Below, one piece after another: positions 16,520 through 26,015 of a stretch of 64,000 bases of DNA. Each line of letters opens with the position of its first letter. The stretch's first letter is position 1. Location: the NCBI RefSeq assembly GCF_035581345.1, contig NZ_CP141608.1:3378501-3442500 (forward strand), in the 5' to 3' direction. This stretch comes from Pseudomonas sp. JQ170C (GTDB taxonomy: Bacteria > Pseudomonadota > Gammaproteobacteria > Pseudomonadales > Pseudomonadaceae). Position numbers and translations under genes: made by a program. The notes beneath the pieces are model-generated. The model did not search any database, was not told the origin of the DNA, and saw only the letters and a list, made by a program, of their open reading frames with translations.

Positions 16520-17722
16520 TTACCGGCTGGCACTGGCATACAGCGTCACCACGCAGGCGCCGCCCAGCCCCAGGTTGTGGGCCATGGCCAGGCGCGCGCC
16601 TTTGACCTGACGCTGATCGGCGTTGCCGCGCAGTTGCTGGGTCAGCTCGTAGCACTGGGCGAGGCCGGTGGCCCCCAGCGGATGCCCTTTTGAAAGCAGG
16701 CCACCGGACGGGTTGATGACGATTTGCCCGCCGTAGGTGTTGTCGCCGTCCTTGACGAACTGCTCGGCGCCGCCTTCCGGGCAAAAGCCCAGCGACTCGT
16801 AGCTAATCACCTCGTTCTGGGCGAAGCAGTCATGCAGCTCGCACAGCTGGATGTCCTGCGGGCCAACGCCGGCCTTCTCGTACACCTGGTGTGCCGCCGC
16901 CCGGGTCATGTGGGTGCCGACCCAGTCGAGCATCGACGGTTTGTCGAAATTGAAGGATTCAGGCGTGTCGGTGGTCATGGCCTGGGCCACGATCTGCACG
17001 TCACGGCGCAGCCCGTGCTTGCGGGCAAAGCGCTCGGACACCAGGATCGCCGCCGCACCGCCGCAAGTCGGCGGGCACGCCATCAGGCGGGTCATCACCC
17101 CAGGCCAGAGCACCGGATCGGCCATGACGTCTTCGGTGGTAAGCACCTTGCGAAACAGTGCCAGCGGGTTATTCGCCGCATGGCGGCTGGCCTTGGCGCG
17201 CACCGCGGCGAAGGTCTCCATGCGCGTGCCGTACTTTTGCATGTACTCGCGCCCGGCACCGCCGAAGGTGCGCAGCGCCTGGGCCATTTCGCTGCCGACA
17301 TCGGCGGTGAGCCCGTGCAGGATCGGCAGGAAGCGCTCACGGGTCACCGGACGGTCATCCCAATGGGACTTCAAGGGGCCTGCCTGCATCTGCTCGAAGC
17401 CCACCGCCAGCACGCAATCGGCGGCGCCCGACTCGATGGCCTTGCGCGCCAGGTACAAGGCGGTAGAGCCGGTGGAGCAGTTGTTGTTGACGTTGATCAC
17501 CGGGATGCCCGTCATGCCCACTTCATACAGCACGGTCTGGCCGCAGGTGGAGTCGCCGTAGACATACCCGGCGTAGGCCTCCTGCACCAGCTCATAGCCA
17601 ATGCCGGCGTCGGCCAGGGCGCGGCGTACCGCTTCGGCGCCCATCTGTACATAGGTCGGGCTGGTTCCGGGCTTGCTGAAGGGAATCATCCCGACGCCAG
17701 CCACCATTACGTTCTCGCTCAT
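16520..17722 (-). CDS. Thiolase of the SCP-x/lipid-transfer type (acetyl-CoA acetyltransferase family)
   Basis: 400-residue thiolase-superfamily protein. The acyl-accepting Cys82 lies in NVNNNCSTGS. His in ELHDCFAQNE, His in GHPLGATG and the C-terminal Cys in GLGGACVVTLY complete the thiolytic set, so a true thiolase reaction rather than an aldolase is likely. SCP-x type thiolases act on branched or bulky 3-oxoacyl-CoAs. It is strongly similar to the protein at 27308 throughout, including the identical start VAGVGMIPF, so the two are paralogues. It lies between an acyl-CoA dehydrogenase gene and DUF1302. The ATG at 17720-17722 has AGGTGA upstream. Confidence 0.87.
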   Translation of the reverse strand: MSENVMVAGVGMIPFSKPGTSPTYVQMGAEAVRRALADAGIGYELVQEAYAGYVYGDSTCGQTVLYEVGMTGIPVINVNNNCSTGSTALYLARKAIESGAADCVLAVGFEQMQAGPLKSHWDDRPVTRERFLPILHGLTADVGSEMAQALRTFGGAGREYMQKYGTRMETFAAVRAKASRHAANNPLALFRKVLTTEDVMADPVLWPGVMTRLMACPPTCGGAAAILVSERFARKHGLRRDVQIVAQAMTTDTPESFNFDKPSMLDWVGTHMTRAAAHQVYEKAGVGPQDIQLCELHDCFAQNEVISYESLGFCPEGGAEQFVKDGDNTYGGQIVINPSGGLLSKGHPLGATGLAQCYELTQQLRGNADQRQVKGARLAMAHNLGLGGACVVTLYASASR

Positions 17723-17750
17723 GGGTTCACCTGAAATTAAAACCAAGGGA

Positions 17751-18890
17751 TCAAAGCTGGCGGGCGATCAGTTCGCGCAGCACTTCACTGGTACCGCCGA
17801 AAATGCGCGTCACACGCATGTCGACGAAGGCCCGGGCAATCGGGTACTCAAGCATGTAGCCGTAGCCGCCGTGCAGCTGGACCATGTCGTCCAGGCACTT
17901 GCACAGGGTCTCGGTGGCCAGCAGCTTGGCGATGGCCGACTCCTGCACCGTCAGGCGGCGGCGCATGTGTTCGCCGATGTAGTGGTCGATGGTCAGGCGC
18001 ACCGCCGTGGCCTGGGCCTTGATGTCGGCGAGCTTGAATTTGGTGTTCTGGAAGTCCCAGACGGTCTGGTTGAAGGCCTTGCGGTCTTTGACGTACTCGA
18101 TGGTCTGCTCAAGCATGCGCTCGAGCTTGGCGGCGCTGTACAGGGCGATCACCAGGCGCTCCTGGGGCAGCTCCTCCATCAAGTGCATGAAGCCCTTGTT
18201 CTCTTCGCCCAGCAGATTGCCCACCGGCACCCGCACCTCGTCGAAGAACAGCTCGGCGGTGTCTGCCGCCGACTGGCCGACCTTCTCCAGCTTGCGGCCA
18301 CGGCGAAAGCCCGGGCGGTCGCACTCGACCATGATCAGGCTGCACCCCTTGGCACCTGCGCCGGGGTCGGTCTTGCACACCACCACGACCATGTCGCACG
18401 ACAGGCCATTGCTGATGAAGGTCTTGCTGCCGTTGATCACCCACTCGTCACCGTCGCGCACCGCGGTGGTGCGGATGGCCTTGAGGTCGGAGCCGGTGCC
18501 AGGCTCGGTCATGGCCACGGCCAGCACGGTTTCGCCGGTGCAGATCTTCGGCAGCCATTGCTGCTTTTGTGCTTCGGTGCCCAGGCGCACGATGTAGGGC
18601 GCGACGATGTCCGAGTGCACCCCCAGGCTCCAGCCCGAGACACCGGCGCGGTACAGCTCTTCGATCAGCACCGCCGAGTGACCGAAGTCGCCGCCACCGC
18701 CGCCATATTCGGCCGGAACGGTGAGGCACAGCAGATTATGGCGACCAGCCTTGAGCCAGGTTTCGCGATCCACCTGCCCGGCTTCGTCCCACTGCGCCTG
18801 CTTGGGCAGGCATTCACGCTCGAAGAAACGCCGTGCGGTTTCGCGCAGCATTTCATGGTCTTCACGGTAGACGGTACGGTTGATGTGCAT
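17751..18890 (-). CDS. Acyl-CoA dehydrogenase
   Basis: 379-residue acyl-CoA dehydrogenase with AMTEPGTGSDLKAIRTTAVRDGDEWVING (middle domain), QLHGGYGYMLEYPIARAFVDMRVTRIFGGTSEV at the C-terminus and full usual length. The Glu of the MCAD EGT motif is Gly (FGGTSEV), as in long-chain and isovaleryl types. It is very close to the enzyme at 26142 and, like it, is followed directly by an SCP-x thiolase gene. It is the first gene of its unit, with the shared inverted repeat 86 bases upstream of the ATG at 18888-18890. Confidence 0.9.
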   Translation of the reverse strand: MHINRTVYREDHEMLRETARRFFERECLPKQAQWDEAGQVDRETWLKAGRHNLLCLTVPAEYGGGGGDFGHSAVLIEELYRAGVSGWSLGVHSDIVAPYIVRLGTEAQKQQWLPKICTGETVLAVAMTEPGTGSDLKAIRTTAVRDGDEWVINGSKTFISNGLSCDMVVVVCKTDPGAGAKGCSLIMVECDRPGFRRGRKLEKVGQSAADTAELFFDEVRVPVGNLLGEENKGFMHLMEELPQERLVIALYSAAKLERMLEQTIEYVKDRKAFNQTVWDFQNTKFKLADIKAQATAVRLTIDHYIGEHMRRRLTVQESAIAKLLATETLCKCLDDMVQLHGGYGYMLEYPIARAFVDMRVTRIFGGTSEVLRELIARQL

Positions 18891-18939
18891 CGGAATCTCC
18901 AGTGGGTTGCCAGGCCAGGTACGCCTGCTTCGTAACCCC

Positions 18940-18945
18940 AATGTA
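18940..18945 (-). promoter_or_regulatory. Candidate -10 box of the 18890 unit
   Basis: Reads TACATT on the minus strand, 4 of 6 to TATAAT. Its first base lies exactly 31 bases from the centre of the palindrome at 18968-18984. The -35 position reads GCTTAA, not a good TTGACA, which would suit an activator-dependent promoter. Predicted from sequence geometry only. Confidence 0.4.
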
Positions 18946-18967
18946 GTGAGCAGGGTGGGTGTTTAAG

Positions 18968-18984
18968 CCACCCGGATCGGGTAG
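18968..18984. promoter_or_regulatory. Copy 2 of the CCACCCG-N3-CGGGTGG inverted repeat, upstream of the acyl-CoA dehydrogenase-thiolase-DUF1302-DUF1329 unit
   Basis: CCACCCG-GAT-CGGGTAG, one mismatch from perfect symmetry, centre 18976. It lies in the 105-base gap between the ligase stop (18996) and the dehydrogenase start (18890), showing that the four genes downstream form their own unit rather than a continuation of the ligase unit. Probable operator of the MalT-like regulator at 23143. Confidence 0.65.
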
Positions 18985-18995
18985 CGCCGCCAGCG

Positions 18996-20552
18996 TCAGC
19001 TCGCAGGCGCTGCGAGGCCCGCCACATAAGGCGCGCGCAGCACCCGCTTGAGGACTTTGCCGGCCGCCGACAGCGGCAGTTGCGGGCGGAATTCAATCGA
19101 TTTGGGGCACTTGTAGCCGGCGATGAACTGGCGGCAATGCCCACGCAATTGCGCCTCGTCCACCTGGGCGCCGGGGCTGCGGACCACCACCGCATGCACC
19201 GCCTCGCCCCACTGCGGATGGGGAATGCCGATCACCGCGCACTGGGCCACTGCCGGGTGCCTGGCCAGGGCGTTCTCGACTTCGGCCGGATAGATGTTCT
19301 CGCCGCCGCTGACGATCATGTCCTTGAGCCGGTCGACGATGAACAGATACCCCTGCTCGTCCATGTAGGCGCCGTCGCCGGTGTACAGCCAGCCATCGCG
19401 CAAGGCCCTGGCGGTTTCCTCGGGTTTGTTCCAGTAGCCCTGCATGATGTTCGGCCCGCGCACGATGATTTCGCCCACGGTGCCGCGGGGTACCTCCACG
19501 CCGTCAGGGTCGACAATCTTCACCTGCACGCCCAGCCCGCCACGCCCCACCGAGCGCGCCAGGCCACTGGCCCGCGCCTGGGGGCTGTGGTTGCACGGCA
19601 GGTTGCTCGACACCACCGGGCACGCCTCGGTCAAGCCATAGGAGTGCGAGAGTTCGATGTCCGGCAGCCGCGCCAGCAACTGCTCGACCATTTCGCCGGC
19701 ACTTGGCGACGCGCCATAGGTCAGGCGCCTAAGGGAGCTGAGGTCATGGCGGTCGAAGTCGCTATGGGCCAGCAGCGCAAGGATCATGCTCGGTACCAGC
19801 AGCGTTTCCGTGACCCGCTCGCGCTCGATCACCTGCAAGGTCTGTGCGGCGTCGAAGCTTGCCACCAGCACATGGCTTTCTCCGGCCATGAACTGGATCA
19901 ATGCCCGCGCCATGCCGGCCACATGGAACAGCGGCGCTACGTGCAAGAGCCGCCCGCCAGCAATCGGCGGCATGTCCACCATTCGTGGCATGCAGGCCGA
20001 CCATAGGTTCAGGTGCGACTGCATGACGCCCTTGGGAAAGCCGGTGGTGCCGCCGGTGTAGAGGATGCAGGCCAGGTCGTCGCCACCGCGCCCGGCATCC
20101 TCCACCGGCGCCGTGTCGGCAATCAGCTGCTCAAAGCCATACATGCCCACCGGCGCCTCGCCGTCGCCGGCATGGATAAACAGCGGTGGCGTGCGGGCCA
20201 GGTCGCAGATGCCTTCGGCCAGGCCGGCAAAGTGCTCGTCGACGATCAGGATGCCGGTGCCGCAGTCGTCCAGGGAATAAACGATCTCGGCCACGCTCCA
20301 GCGACTGTTCACCGGGTTGAGCACCCCGCCGCCCCACCACACGGCGAACAGGTACTCAAGGTAGCGGTCGCTGTTGTGCGCCAGCATGCCGACCCGGTCC
20401 CCCGGGGCCATCCCCAGGCGTTGCAGGGCGCCGGCCAGGCGGGCGACGCGCTCGACGAACTGTCGGTAGGTCTGACACCTTTGAGCAAAACAGGTGGCCA
20501 GGTGTTCGGGGTTTTGCTGCAGGGTGCGGTGCAGGCATTGGGTCATGTACAT
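18996..20552 (-). CDS. Acyl-CoA synthetase (AMP-binding), ligase paralogue B
   Basis: 518-residue member of the ANL superfamily that activates a carboxylic acid to its CoA thioester through an acyl-adenylate. The AMP-binding loop ILYTGGTTGFPKGVMQSH lies at about 163-180. The later motifs YGLTEACPV, the TGDGAYMDEQGYLFIVDRLKDMIVSGGENIYPAEVE hinge region and the C-terminal Lys in LSAAGKVLKR are intact. It is a same-length paralogue of the upstream neighbour (20557), 4 bases away, and diverges mostly in the acid-binding region (about 200-300), so the two probably accept different acids. Third gene of the crotonase-ligase-ligase unit. Confidence 0.88.
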   Translation of the reverse strand: MYMTQCLHRTLQQNPEHLATCFAQRCQTYRQFVERVARLAGALQRLGMAPGDRVGMLAHNSDRYLEYLFAVWWGGGVLNPVNSRWSVAEIVYSLDDCGTGILIVDEHFAGLAEGICDLARTPPLFIHAGDGEAPVGMYGFEQLIADTAPVEDAGRGGDDLACILYTGGTTGFPKGVMQSHLNLWSACMPRMVDMPPIAGGRLLHVAPLFHVAGMARALIQFMAGESHVLVASFDAAQTLQVIERERVTETLLVPSMILALLAHSDFDRHDLSSLRRLTYGASPSAGEMVEQLLARLPDIELSHSYGLTEACPVVSSNLPCNHSPQARASGLARSVGRGGLGVQVKIVDPDGVEVPRGTVGEIIVRGPNIMQGYWNKPEETARALRDGWLYTGDGAYMDEQGYLFIVDRLKDMIVSGGENIYPAEVENALARHPAVAQCAVIGIPHPQWGEAVHAVVVRSPGAQVDEAQLRGHCRQFIAGYKCPKSIEFRPQLPLSAAGKVLKRVLRAPYVAGLAAPAS

Positions 20553-20556
20553 GGCG

Positions 20557-22113
20557 TCAGCTCACCCCGCGGTCCTTGCCGCCCCAGAACGGCTCGCGCA
20601 GGTCGCGCTTGAGCACTTTGCCGGCACCGGAGAGCGGCAAGGTGGCGCGGAACTCGACGGTTTTCGGGGTCTTGTAGCCGGCGATCTGGCGGCGGCAATG
20701 CTCGATGATGTCGGCGTCGCGGGCCAAGGCGTCGGCCTTGAGCACGATCACCGCATGCACCGCCTCGCCCCACTGGGCACAGGGAATGCCGATCACCGCG
20801 CAGGCAGCGACCGCCGGGTGGCTGGCGATGGCGCTTTCCACTTCGCCGGAATAGACGTTCTCGCCACCGCTGACAATCATGTCCTTGAAGCGGTCGACGA
20901 TGTAGATGAAGCCGTCCTTGTCCATGTAGGCGCCGTCGCCAGTGTGCATCCAGCCGCCGCGCAGTGCCTGGGCGGTTTCCTCAGGTTTGTTCCAGTAGCC
21001 GAGCATGATGTTCGGCCCACGCACCACCACCTCGCCCACCGTGCCGCACGGCACCTCGTTGTCGTGCTCGTCGACAATGCGCACGGTCACCCCCAGCCCT
21101 GGCCGTCCGGCCGAACGCAGTCGACCGTTGGCGACGCCTTCGGGGCCGTGGTTTTCCGGGCCGTTGGCCGAGATCGGCGGTGCGGCTTCGGTCATGCCAT
21201 AGCCCTGGGTGAACCTGACCTGCGGCAGGGCCTTGAGGGCAAGTTCCAGCAATGGCACGGCGATGGGTGAGGCGCCGTAGGTCAGGTCGCGCAGGCAACT
21301 TAGGTCATGCCGGGAAAACTCGGGGTGCATGATCAAGGCTTGCAGCATGGTCGGCACGATGAGGATGTCGGTGATGCGCTCGCGGGCAATGGTGCGCATC
21401 ACATCCACGGCATCGAAGGCGGGTACGAAGTAGCTCGGCAGGCCGACCAGCCCGATCAGGATCACCCGTGACAGCGCCGCCAGGTGGAACATCGGTGCGA
21501 TATGCAGGCTCAGGGCATCGGCCGGCACCGGCACATCGGCGGCACGCGCCACCGCCGCCGACCACAGGTTCATGTGCGACTGCATCACGCCCTTGGGCCG
21601 GCCCGTGGTGCCGCCGGTATAGAGGATGCTGGCCAGGTCCTCACCGCCACGAAAGGCATCGTCCACCGGCGTGGCCGCTTGAATCAGTTGCTCGTAGCCG
21701 AGCATACCGTCAGGCGCCGGGCCATCGCCGACATGGATCAGCAACGGGCGCACCTTGGCGCTGGCGGCGATGGCCTCGGCCATCGGCAGGAAGGTGTCAT
21801 CGATCAGCAGGATGCGGGTGTCGCAGTCGTCCAGGGAGTAGACGATCTCGGCCACGCTCCAGCGGATGTTCACCGGGTTGACCACACCTCCCCCCCACCA
21901 GGTGGCCAGGTAGTACTCCAGAAAACGGTCGCTGTTCAGGCCCAGCATCCCGACACGCTCGCCGGTGTGCATGCCCAGTTGCTGCAAGGCGCCCGCCAGG
22001 CGCGCCACCCGCGCGGCCAATTGGGCGTAGGTGTGGCGGCGGTCGCGAAACACGGTGGCCAGGGCGTCGGGGTTTTGCTGCAGCATGCGGTGCAGCCCTT
22101 GGGTGAGGTACAT
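20557..22113 (-). CDS. Acyl-CoA synthetase (AMP-binding), ligase paralogue A
   Basis: 518-residue ANL-superfamily acid:CoA ligase with the AMP loop ILYTGGTTGRPKGVMQSH, YGMTEAAPP, the hinge segment TGDGAYMDKDGFIYIVDRFKDMIVSGGENVYSGEVE and the catalytic Lys in LSGAGKVLKR. Start (MYLTQGLHRMLQQNP) and length match the tandem copy at 18996, pointing to gene duplication followed by divergence. It follows the crotonase gene by 60 bases. It would activate the acid produced by the alcohol and aldehyde dehydrogenases of the locus, or an externally supplied acid. Confidence 0.88.
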   Translation of the reverse strand: MYLTQGLHRMLQQNPDALATVFRDRRHTYAQLAARVARLAGALQQLGMHTGERVGMLGLNSDRFLEYYLATWWGGGVVNPVNIRWSVAEIVYSLDDCDTRILLIDDTFLPMAEAIAASAKVRPLLIHVGDGPAPDGMLGYEQLIQAATPVDDAFRGGEDLASILYTGGTTGRPKGVMQSHMNLWSAAVARAADVPVPADALSLHIAPMFHLAALSRVILIGLVGLPSYFVPAFDAVDVMRTIARERITDILIVPTMLQALIMHPEFSRHDLSCLRDLTYGASPIAVPLLELALKALPQVRFTQGYGMTEAAPPISANGPENHGPEGVANGRLRSAGRPGLGVTVRIVDEHDNEVPCGTVGEVVVRGPNIMLGYWNKPEETAQALRGGWMHTGDGAYMDKDGFIYIVDRFKDMIVSGGENVYSGEVESAIASHPAVAACAVIGIPCAQWGEAVHAVIVLKADALARDADIIEHCRRQIAGYKTPKTVEFRATLPLSGAGKVLKRDLREPFWGGKDRGVS

Positions 22114-22173
22114 GAAGCTCTCCTGGGAATTATTGTTGTCAGGGTTGAACGGCGGTAACGAAGGGATGCGGGA

Positions 22174-22977
22174 TCAGTTCCCGGTGTAGCGCGGGGCGCG
22201 CTGCTCGGCTTTTGCCAGGCGGCTTTCAGCCTGGTCGAGGCTGTCGCGCAGCAATCCCCAATGCAGGTGGGCCTGGGCGGCGAAGTCCCGGGGGTTCAGG
22301 TGGGCACTGTGCAGCGCCAGGCGCTTGACCGACTGCACCGCCAGCGGACCATTGGCGGCGATGCGCTCGGCCAGGCCCAGGGCCATCGGCATCAGTTGTT
22401 CGCGCGGTGCAAGGTCGCTGATCAGGCCGATTAGCAACGCCTGCGCGGCGCTGACCGGCGCACCGGTCAGCGCCATCTTCATGGCATGGGCGGCGGGAAT
22501 GGCCCGCAACAGGTACTGCACACCGCCGGCCGGCGCAATGGTGGCCTCGCACACCTGGGGCAAGCCAAAGCTTGCGTGTTCGGCACCAAGGCGCAGGTCA
22601 CACTGCAGCGCCAGCTCCAGCCCGCCCCCCAGGCAGGCACCGTTGATGGCAGCGATGAGCGGCTTCCAGATTTCAAGGTCGCTCAGGTCCAGCAGCCGTG
22701 CATGGCCGCCCTCCTCGGCTTCGGTCTCGCGGCTTTTGAGCGCGCCGGCCACGACGCCTGGCAGCGCCCGCAGTGATTCCACTTGGCCAATACCGCAGCA
22801 AAAAGCCCGGTCAACGGCTCCGGTGAGCACGATCACCCGCACCTGCTCGTCGTCCTGGCAAGCGCTAAGGGTCTTGCGCAAGTGCATCAGGTCACTGACG
22901 CTCAGGGTGTTGTCCGGCATTTGCCCATCAAGCGTGATGACCGCCACGTGCTCGTTGATCTTGAACTGTATGGCCAT
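22174..22977 (-). CDS. Enoyl-CoA hydratase/isomerase (crotonase) family protein with one catalytic Glu replaced
   Basis: 267-residue crotonase-fold protein. The oxyanion-hole/acyl-CoA segment AAINGACLGGGLELALQCDLRLG is clear. The first catalytic Glu (crotonase Glu144) is kept as Glu121 in GGGLE, but the second (Glu164), expected 20 residues later in a PE motif, is Gln141 in GLPQV. A classical syn-hydratase is therefore doubtful; an isomerase or other crotonase reaction is possible. It is the first gene of the minus-strand ligase unit, divergent from the MalT-like regulator, with the shared palindrome 81 bases upstream. Confidence 0.82.
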   Translation of the reverse strand: MAIQFKINEHVAVITLDGQMPDNTLSVSDLMHLRKTLSACQDDEQVRVIVLTGAVDRAFCCGIGQVESLRALPGVVAGALKSRETEAEEGGHARLLDLSDLEIWKPLIAAINGACLGGGLELALQCDLRLGAEHASFGLPQVCEATIAPAGGVQYLLRAIPAAHAMKMALTGAPVSAAQALLIGLISDLAPREQLMPMALGLAERIAANGPLAVQSVKRLALHSAHLNPRDFAAQAHLHWGLLRDSLDQAESRLAKAEQRAPRYTGN

Positions 22978-23021
22978 GGGCGAGCTCCTGCGCTGCGGGG
23001 CATGGTTTTCTTGATGGTTTC

Positions 23022-23027
23022 AGTAGA
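23022..23027 (-). promoter_or_regulatory. Candidate -10 box of the crotonase-ligase unit
   Basis: Reads TCTACT on the minus strand, 4 of 6 to TATAAT. Its first base is 31 bases from the palindrome centre at 23058, the same distance as in the 18890 and 26142 units. Position-based prediction only. Confidence 0.4.
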
Positions 23028-23045
23028 ACAACGCCGCCCTCCCTC

Positions 23046-23070
23046 ATCGCCACCCGCATCGGGTGGCGAT
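23046..23070. promoter_or_regulatory. Copy 3 of the inverted repeat, perfect 11-3-11 form, between crotonase and regulator genes
   Basis: The core CCACCCG-CAT-CGGGTGG (23050-23066) is flanked by ATCG and CGAT, giving a perfect inverted repeat with 11-base arms, the longest copy in the window. It lies 81 bases from the crotonase ATG (22977) and 85 bases from the first ATG of the regulator (23143). It may therefore serve both the divergent catabolic unit and autoregulation of the regulator gene. Confidence 0.7.
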
Positions 23071-23142
23071 GCCGCTCCCGCCAGCACCGGGCTTCAAGCG
23101 CCGGGTTACATTGAGATAGATTCAGTGCATGCTTGAAAAAAA

Positions 23143-25983
23143 ATGAGCGGGAAGCCCATGGACAAAAACCGCAAGTCTGTCGCAGCGGATAGCCAAGCCA
23201 GCCAGGTCTTTAATCCGACACAGTCGCCGATCGTCAGCACCAAGCTGATCCCGCCACGCAGCAGCCGGCTGATTGCCCGCGAACGGCTGCAGGAGCAGAT
23301 GCTCAAGGCCCGCCGTCAGCGCTGTATCGTGCTCCAGGGCCCGGCCGGCTGCGGCAAGACCTCGACCCTGATTGCCTGGCGCCAGGCCTTGTTGCCGTTG
23401 GGTTTCGAGGTGGCCTGGCTGACATTGTCTGCCGACGACAACGAGCTGACGCGCTTTCTCGATTACCTGCTGGCAAGCCTGGGCCAGGTCGACCCCGAGC
23501 TTGTGCGCGAGGCCACTCAGCTCGAAGGCCGCGGTATCGACGGCGAGGCCGTGGAACGTACGGTCATCACCCTGGTGCGCAGCATCGCCCGCCGCAGCGA
23601 CGAACTGGTGCTGGTGCTCGACGACCTGCATCACCTGACCGACGTCGGCATTCACCAGGCCCTGCAATGGTTGCTCGACTACGCCCCCGCCAACCTGCAC
23701 CTGGCGCTGGTGTCGCGCAGTAGCGTGCCGTTGTCGCTGGCTCGCCTGCGCAGCCAGAACCTGGTGCAGGAATTGAACCTGCGCGACCTGCGTTTTACCC
23801 CGGCCGAGTCCGAGCAGTTTCTCAAGGCGCAGTTGGGCCAGATCGACTCCCGTGACGCCCGGCTCATGCACGAGCAGACAGATGGCTGGGCTGCCGGGTT
23901 GCAACTGCTGGCCGTGAGCCGCAAGAAGAATCGCCCGGGGTCCTCGGCATCGACCGCGCCGGTGCAGCCCCAGGTGCGGGACGACCAGGCATTTGCGCGG
24001 TTTTTTGAAGTCGAGGTGCTGTCCCACCTGTCACCCACCGACCTTGACCTGATGCTGCTCATGGCCGTGTGCAACCGCTTTTGCGCCTCGTTGTGCGCAG
24101 CCCTGAGCGGCCACCCCGAAGCCGTGAGTGAAGCCACCGCGCTGCTGGCGCGCCTGGAGCGCGACAACCTGTTCCTGATCCCGGTAGACAGCGCCGGACG
24201 GGAAACCTGGTACCGGCTGCACCCGCTGCTGCGCGAAACGCTGCTCACGTACTTCGACTCGCGCAGCGCGGCCGAGCAGCAGGCAGTGCACGTGCGCGCC
24301 TGGACCTGGTTCCGCGACCACAACCACCTGAACGAAGCCGTACACCATGCGGTCAAGGGGGGCGACCCTGCTGCCGCCGCATTGTTGGTGGAGCAGCATG
24401 CCCCGACCCTGTATGCCCATGGCGATTTGCGCATGCTGATCGAACTGGTGCGCCTGTTGCCGGTGGAGCAGGTGCAGTCGCGGGTCAAGCTGCGCCTGAT
24501 CAAGGTACGTATGCAGTTGTACGCCCGGGATTTTGCCGGCTGCGCCGAAAGCCTGGAGCAGCTGTTTCGCGACCTGCCGGAGCACGATGTGCACGACCAC
24601 TTCATGCTGGCATTGATGCGTGCCTCCCTGGCCCTGCAGCGCGATGACACCGAAGCTGCCATGGCCGTACTGCCGCAGCTGCTCAACCCGCCGCCGGGCA
24701 GCGACAGCGTCGCCATCGGCTCGTGCGCCAACATCCTGTCCTGGCTGTACATGCACCGTGGCGACTACGAAAAGGCCCGCCAGGTGCAGATTGACCGGCC
24801 ACTGCTGCTGGTCAACGGCGAGCCGCTGCTGGGCACCACCGCCGGTAGCCTGCAAGGACGCTGCATGGTGGGTTTGAGCCTGGCCCTGGAAGGCCAGATG
24901 ACCCAGGCCGAACGGGTCTACCGCGATGTGTTGCACACGTCCGGCCAGTGCGGCAAGGCCGGGGCCGATGCCACCTACCTGTCCGCCGCCCTGCTGGGCC
25001 AGGTGCTCTACGAAACCAATCAGGTGGACGAGGCGTTCACGTTGCTCTCGGGCTGGGTCGACATCCTCGAACGGATCTCGATTCCCGATTCGGTGCTGCG
25101 GGTCCTGCAGGTGTTGTGGGATGTGCAGTGGCTGGCCGGCAATCAGCAGGAAGCCTTCGCCTTTGTCGAGCGTCTGGATGAGTACGCGATCAAGCTGGGC
25201 CTGGACCGCTTGCAGGCCTACTGCCTGACCTGGCAGGTGCGCTGGCTGCTGATCCTGGGCGAGACTGCGGCGGCACAGGGCAAACTCACCCGCCTGGAAG
25301 CCCTGGACGCCCGCCACCCCGATGCCGGGCAAACGGCGCTCAAGGAAATCCACATCCTCACCGAGAATGCCCGGGTGCGCTGGCAGCTGGCCCAGGGTGA
25401 TCTGGACGGCGCGGCAGCACGCCTGGATCAACTGATCGCCACCTGCGAGCGCCACCGCCGGCAGTTGGGCACTGTGCGTTTGCTGGTGCTGGCTGCCGTC
25501 GTCGAGGCCGAGCGTGGCAACCCGACGCGGGCCCGGGACAACGTCCTCGAGGCGCTACGCCGCGGCCAGCGCTTTGGCTTGCTGCGCAGCCTGCTGGACG
25601 CCCACCCCAAGGGGCTGGAGCTGATCAACGCCGTCGCCAGCCGGGAAACCCTCGACCCGGTGCTGGCGTTCTATGTCGAGCGTCTGCAAGAGGCGCACAA
25701 TGCCATTCCCGCCGTGGCCAGCGCCAAGCCCTCGGTCACGGCGCCGAGCAAACCCGGCGCGGTGGCTATCGAGCCGCTGAGCGAGCGCGAGATCGAAGTG
25801 CTGCGCTTGCTCGCCCAGGCCCTGCCGAACAAGAAAATCGCCCGGGCCCTGGGGCTGTCGCCGGAAACGGTGAAATGGCACCTGAGCCATATCTACAGCA
25901 AGCTTGGGGTCAGCAGCCGCGATGAAGCCGTCGCGCGCATGCGAGACCTGGAATCCCACCCCGGCAACGCGCCTCACGCCTGA
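23143..25983 (+). CDS. MalT-like (LAL) ATP-binding LuxR-family transcriptional activator
   Basis: 946-residue regulator with the order typical of large ATP-binding LuxR proteins. A STAND-type NTPase follows [16 protein letters not shown], with Walker A GPAGCGKT at 66-73 and Walker [12 protein letters not shown] near 155. A long helical TPR-like sensor region covers about 350-850. The C-terminal LuxR helix-turn-helix ([14 protein letters not shown]...[26 protein letters not shown]) is near 880-930. Such proteins are usually activators that oligomerise with inducer and ATP. Placement in the middle of the acyl-CoA locus, with the same palindrome before all flanking units, makes it the obvious regulator. 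ATG 23143 or 23158 may be the start; GGGAAG precedes the second closely. Confidence 0.9.
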   Translation: MSGKPMDKNRKSVAADSQASQVFNPTQSPIVSTKLIPPRSSRLIARERLQEQMLKARRQRCIVLQGPAGCGKTSTLIAWRQALLPLGFEVAWLTLSADDNELTRFLDYLLASLGQVDPELVREATQLEGRGIDGEAVERTVITLVRSIARRSDELVLVLDDLHHLTDVGIHQALQWLLDYAPANLHLALVSRSSVPLSLARLRSQNLVQELNLRDLRFTPAESEQFLKAQLGQIDSRDARLMHEQTDGWAAGLQLLAVSRKKNRPGSSASTAPVQPQVRDDQAFARFFEVEVLSHLSPTDLDLMLLMAVCNRFCASLCAALSGHPEAVSEATALLARLERDNLFLIPVDSAGRETWYRLHPLLRETLLTYFDSRSAAEQQAVHVRAWTWFRDHNHLNEAVHHAVKGGDPAAAALLVEQHAPTLYAHGDLRMLIELVRLLPVEQVQSRVKLRLIKVRMQLYARDFAGCAESLEQLFRDLPEHDVHDHFMLALMRASLALQRDDTEAAMAVLPQLLNPPPGSDSVAIGSCANILSWLYMHRGDYEKARQVQIDRPLLLVNGEPLLGTTAGSLQGRCMVGLSLALEGQMTQAERVYRDVLHTSGQCGKAGADATYLSAALLGQVLYETNQVDEAFTLLSGWVDILERISIPDSVLRVLQVLWDVQWLAGNQQEAFAFVERLDEYAIKLGLDRLQAYCLTWQVRWLLILGETAAAQGKLTRLEALDARHPDAGQTALKEIHILTENARVRWQLAQGDLDGAAARLDQLIATCERHRRQLGTVRLLVLAAVVEAERGNPTRARDNVLEALRRGQRFGLLRSLLDAHPKGLELINAVASRETLDPVLAFYVERLQEAHNAIPAVASAKPSVTAPSKPGAVAIEPLSEREIEVLRLLAQALPNKKIARALGLSPETVKWHLSHIYSKLGVSSRDEAVARMRDLESHPGNAPHA

Positions 25984-26015
25984 GCCCCCTCCTCCACCGC
26001 CGTGTTTTTTTGGCC

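Noticed and set aside
16520..17722. Steroid-type retro-aldolase (Ltp2) role for the thiolase
   Set aside because: No DUF35 partner gene is adjacent and all thiolase residues, including the C-terminal Cys, are present; ordinary thiolysis is more likely.
26001..26011. T-run after the MalT-like gene as a terminator
   Set aside because: No stable hairpin directly precedes the seven T residues; the nearest palindrome lies after them and belongs to the operator series.
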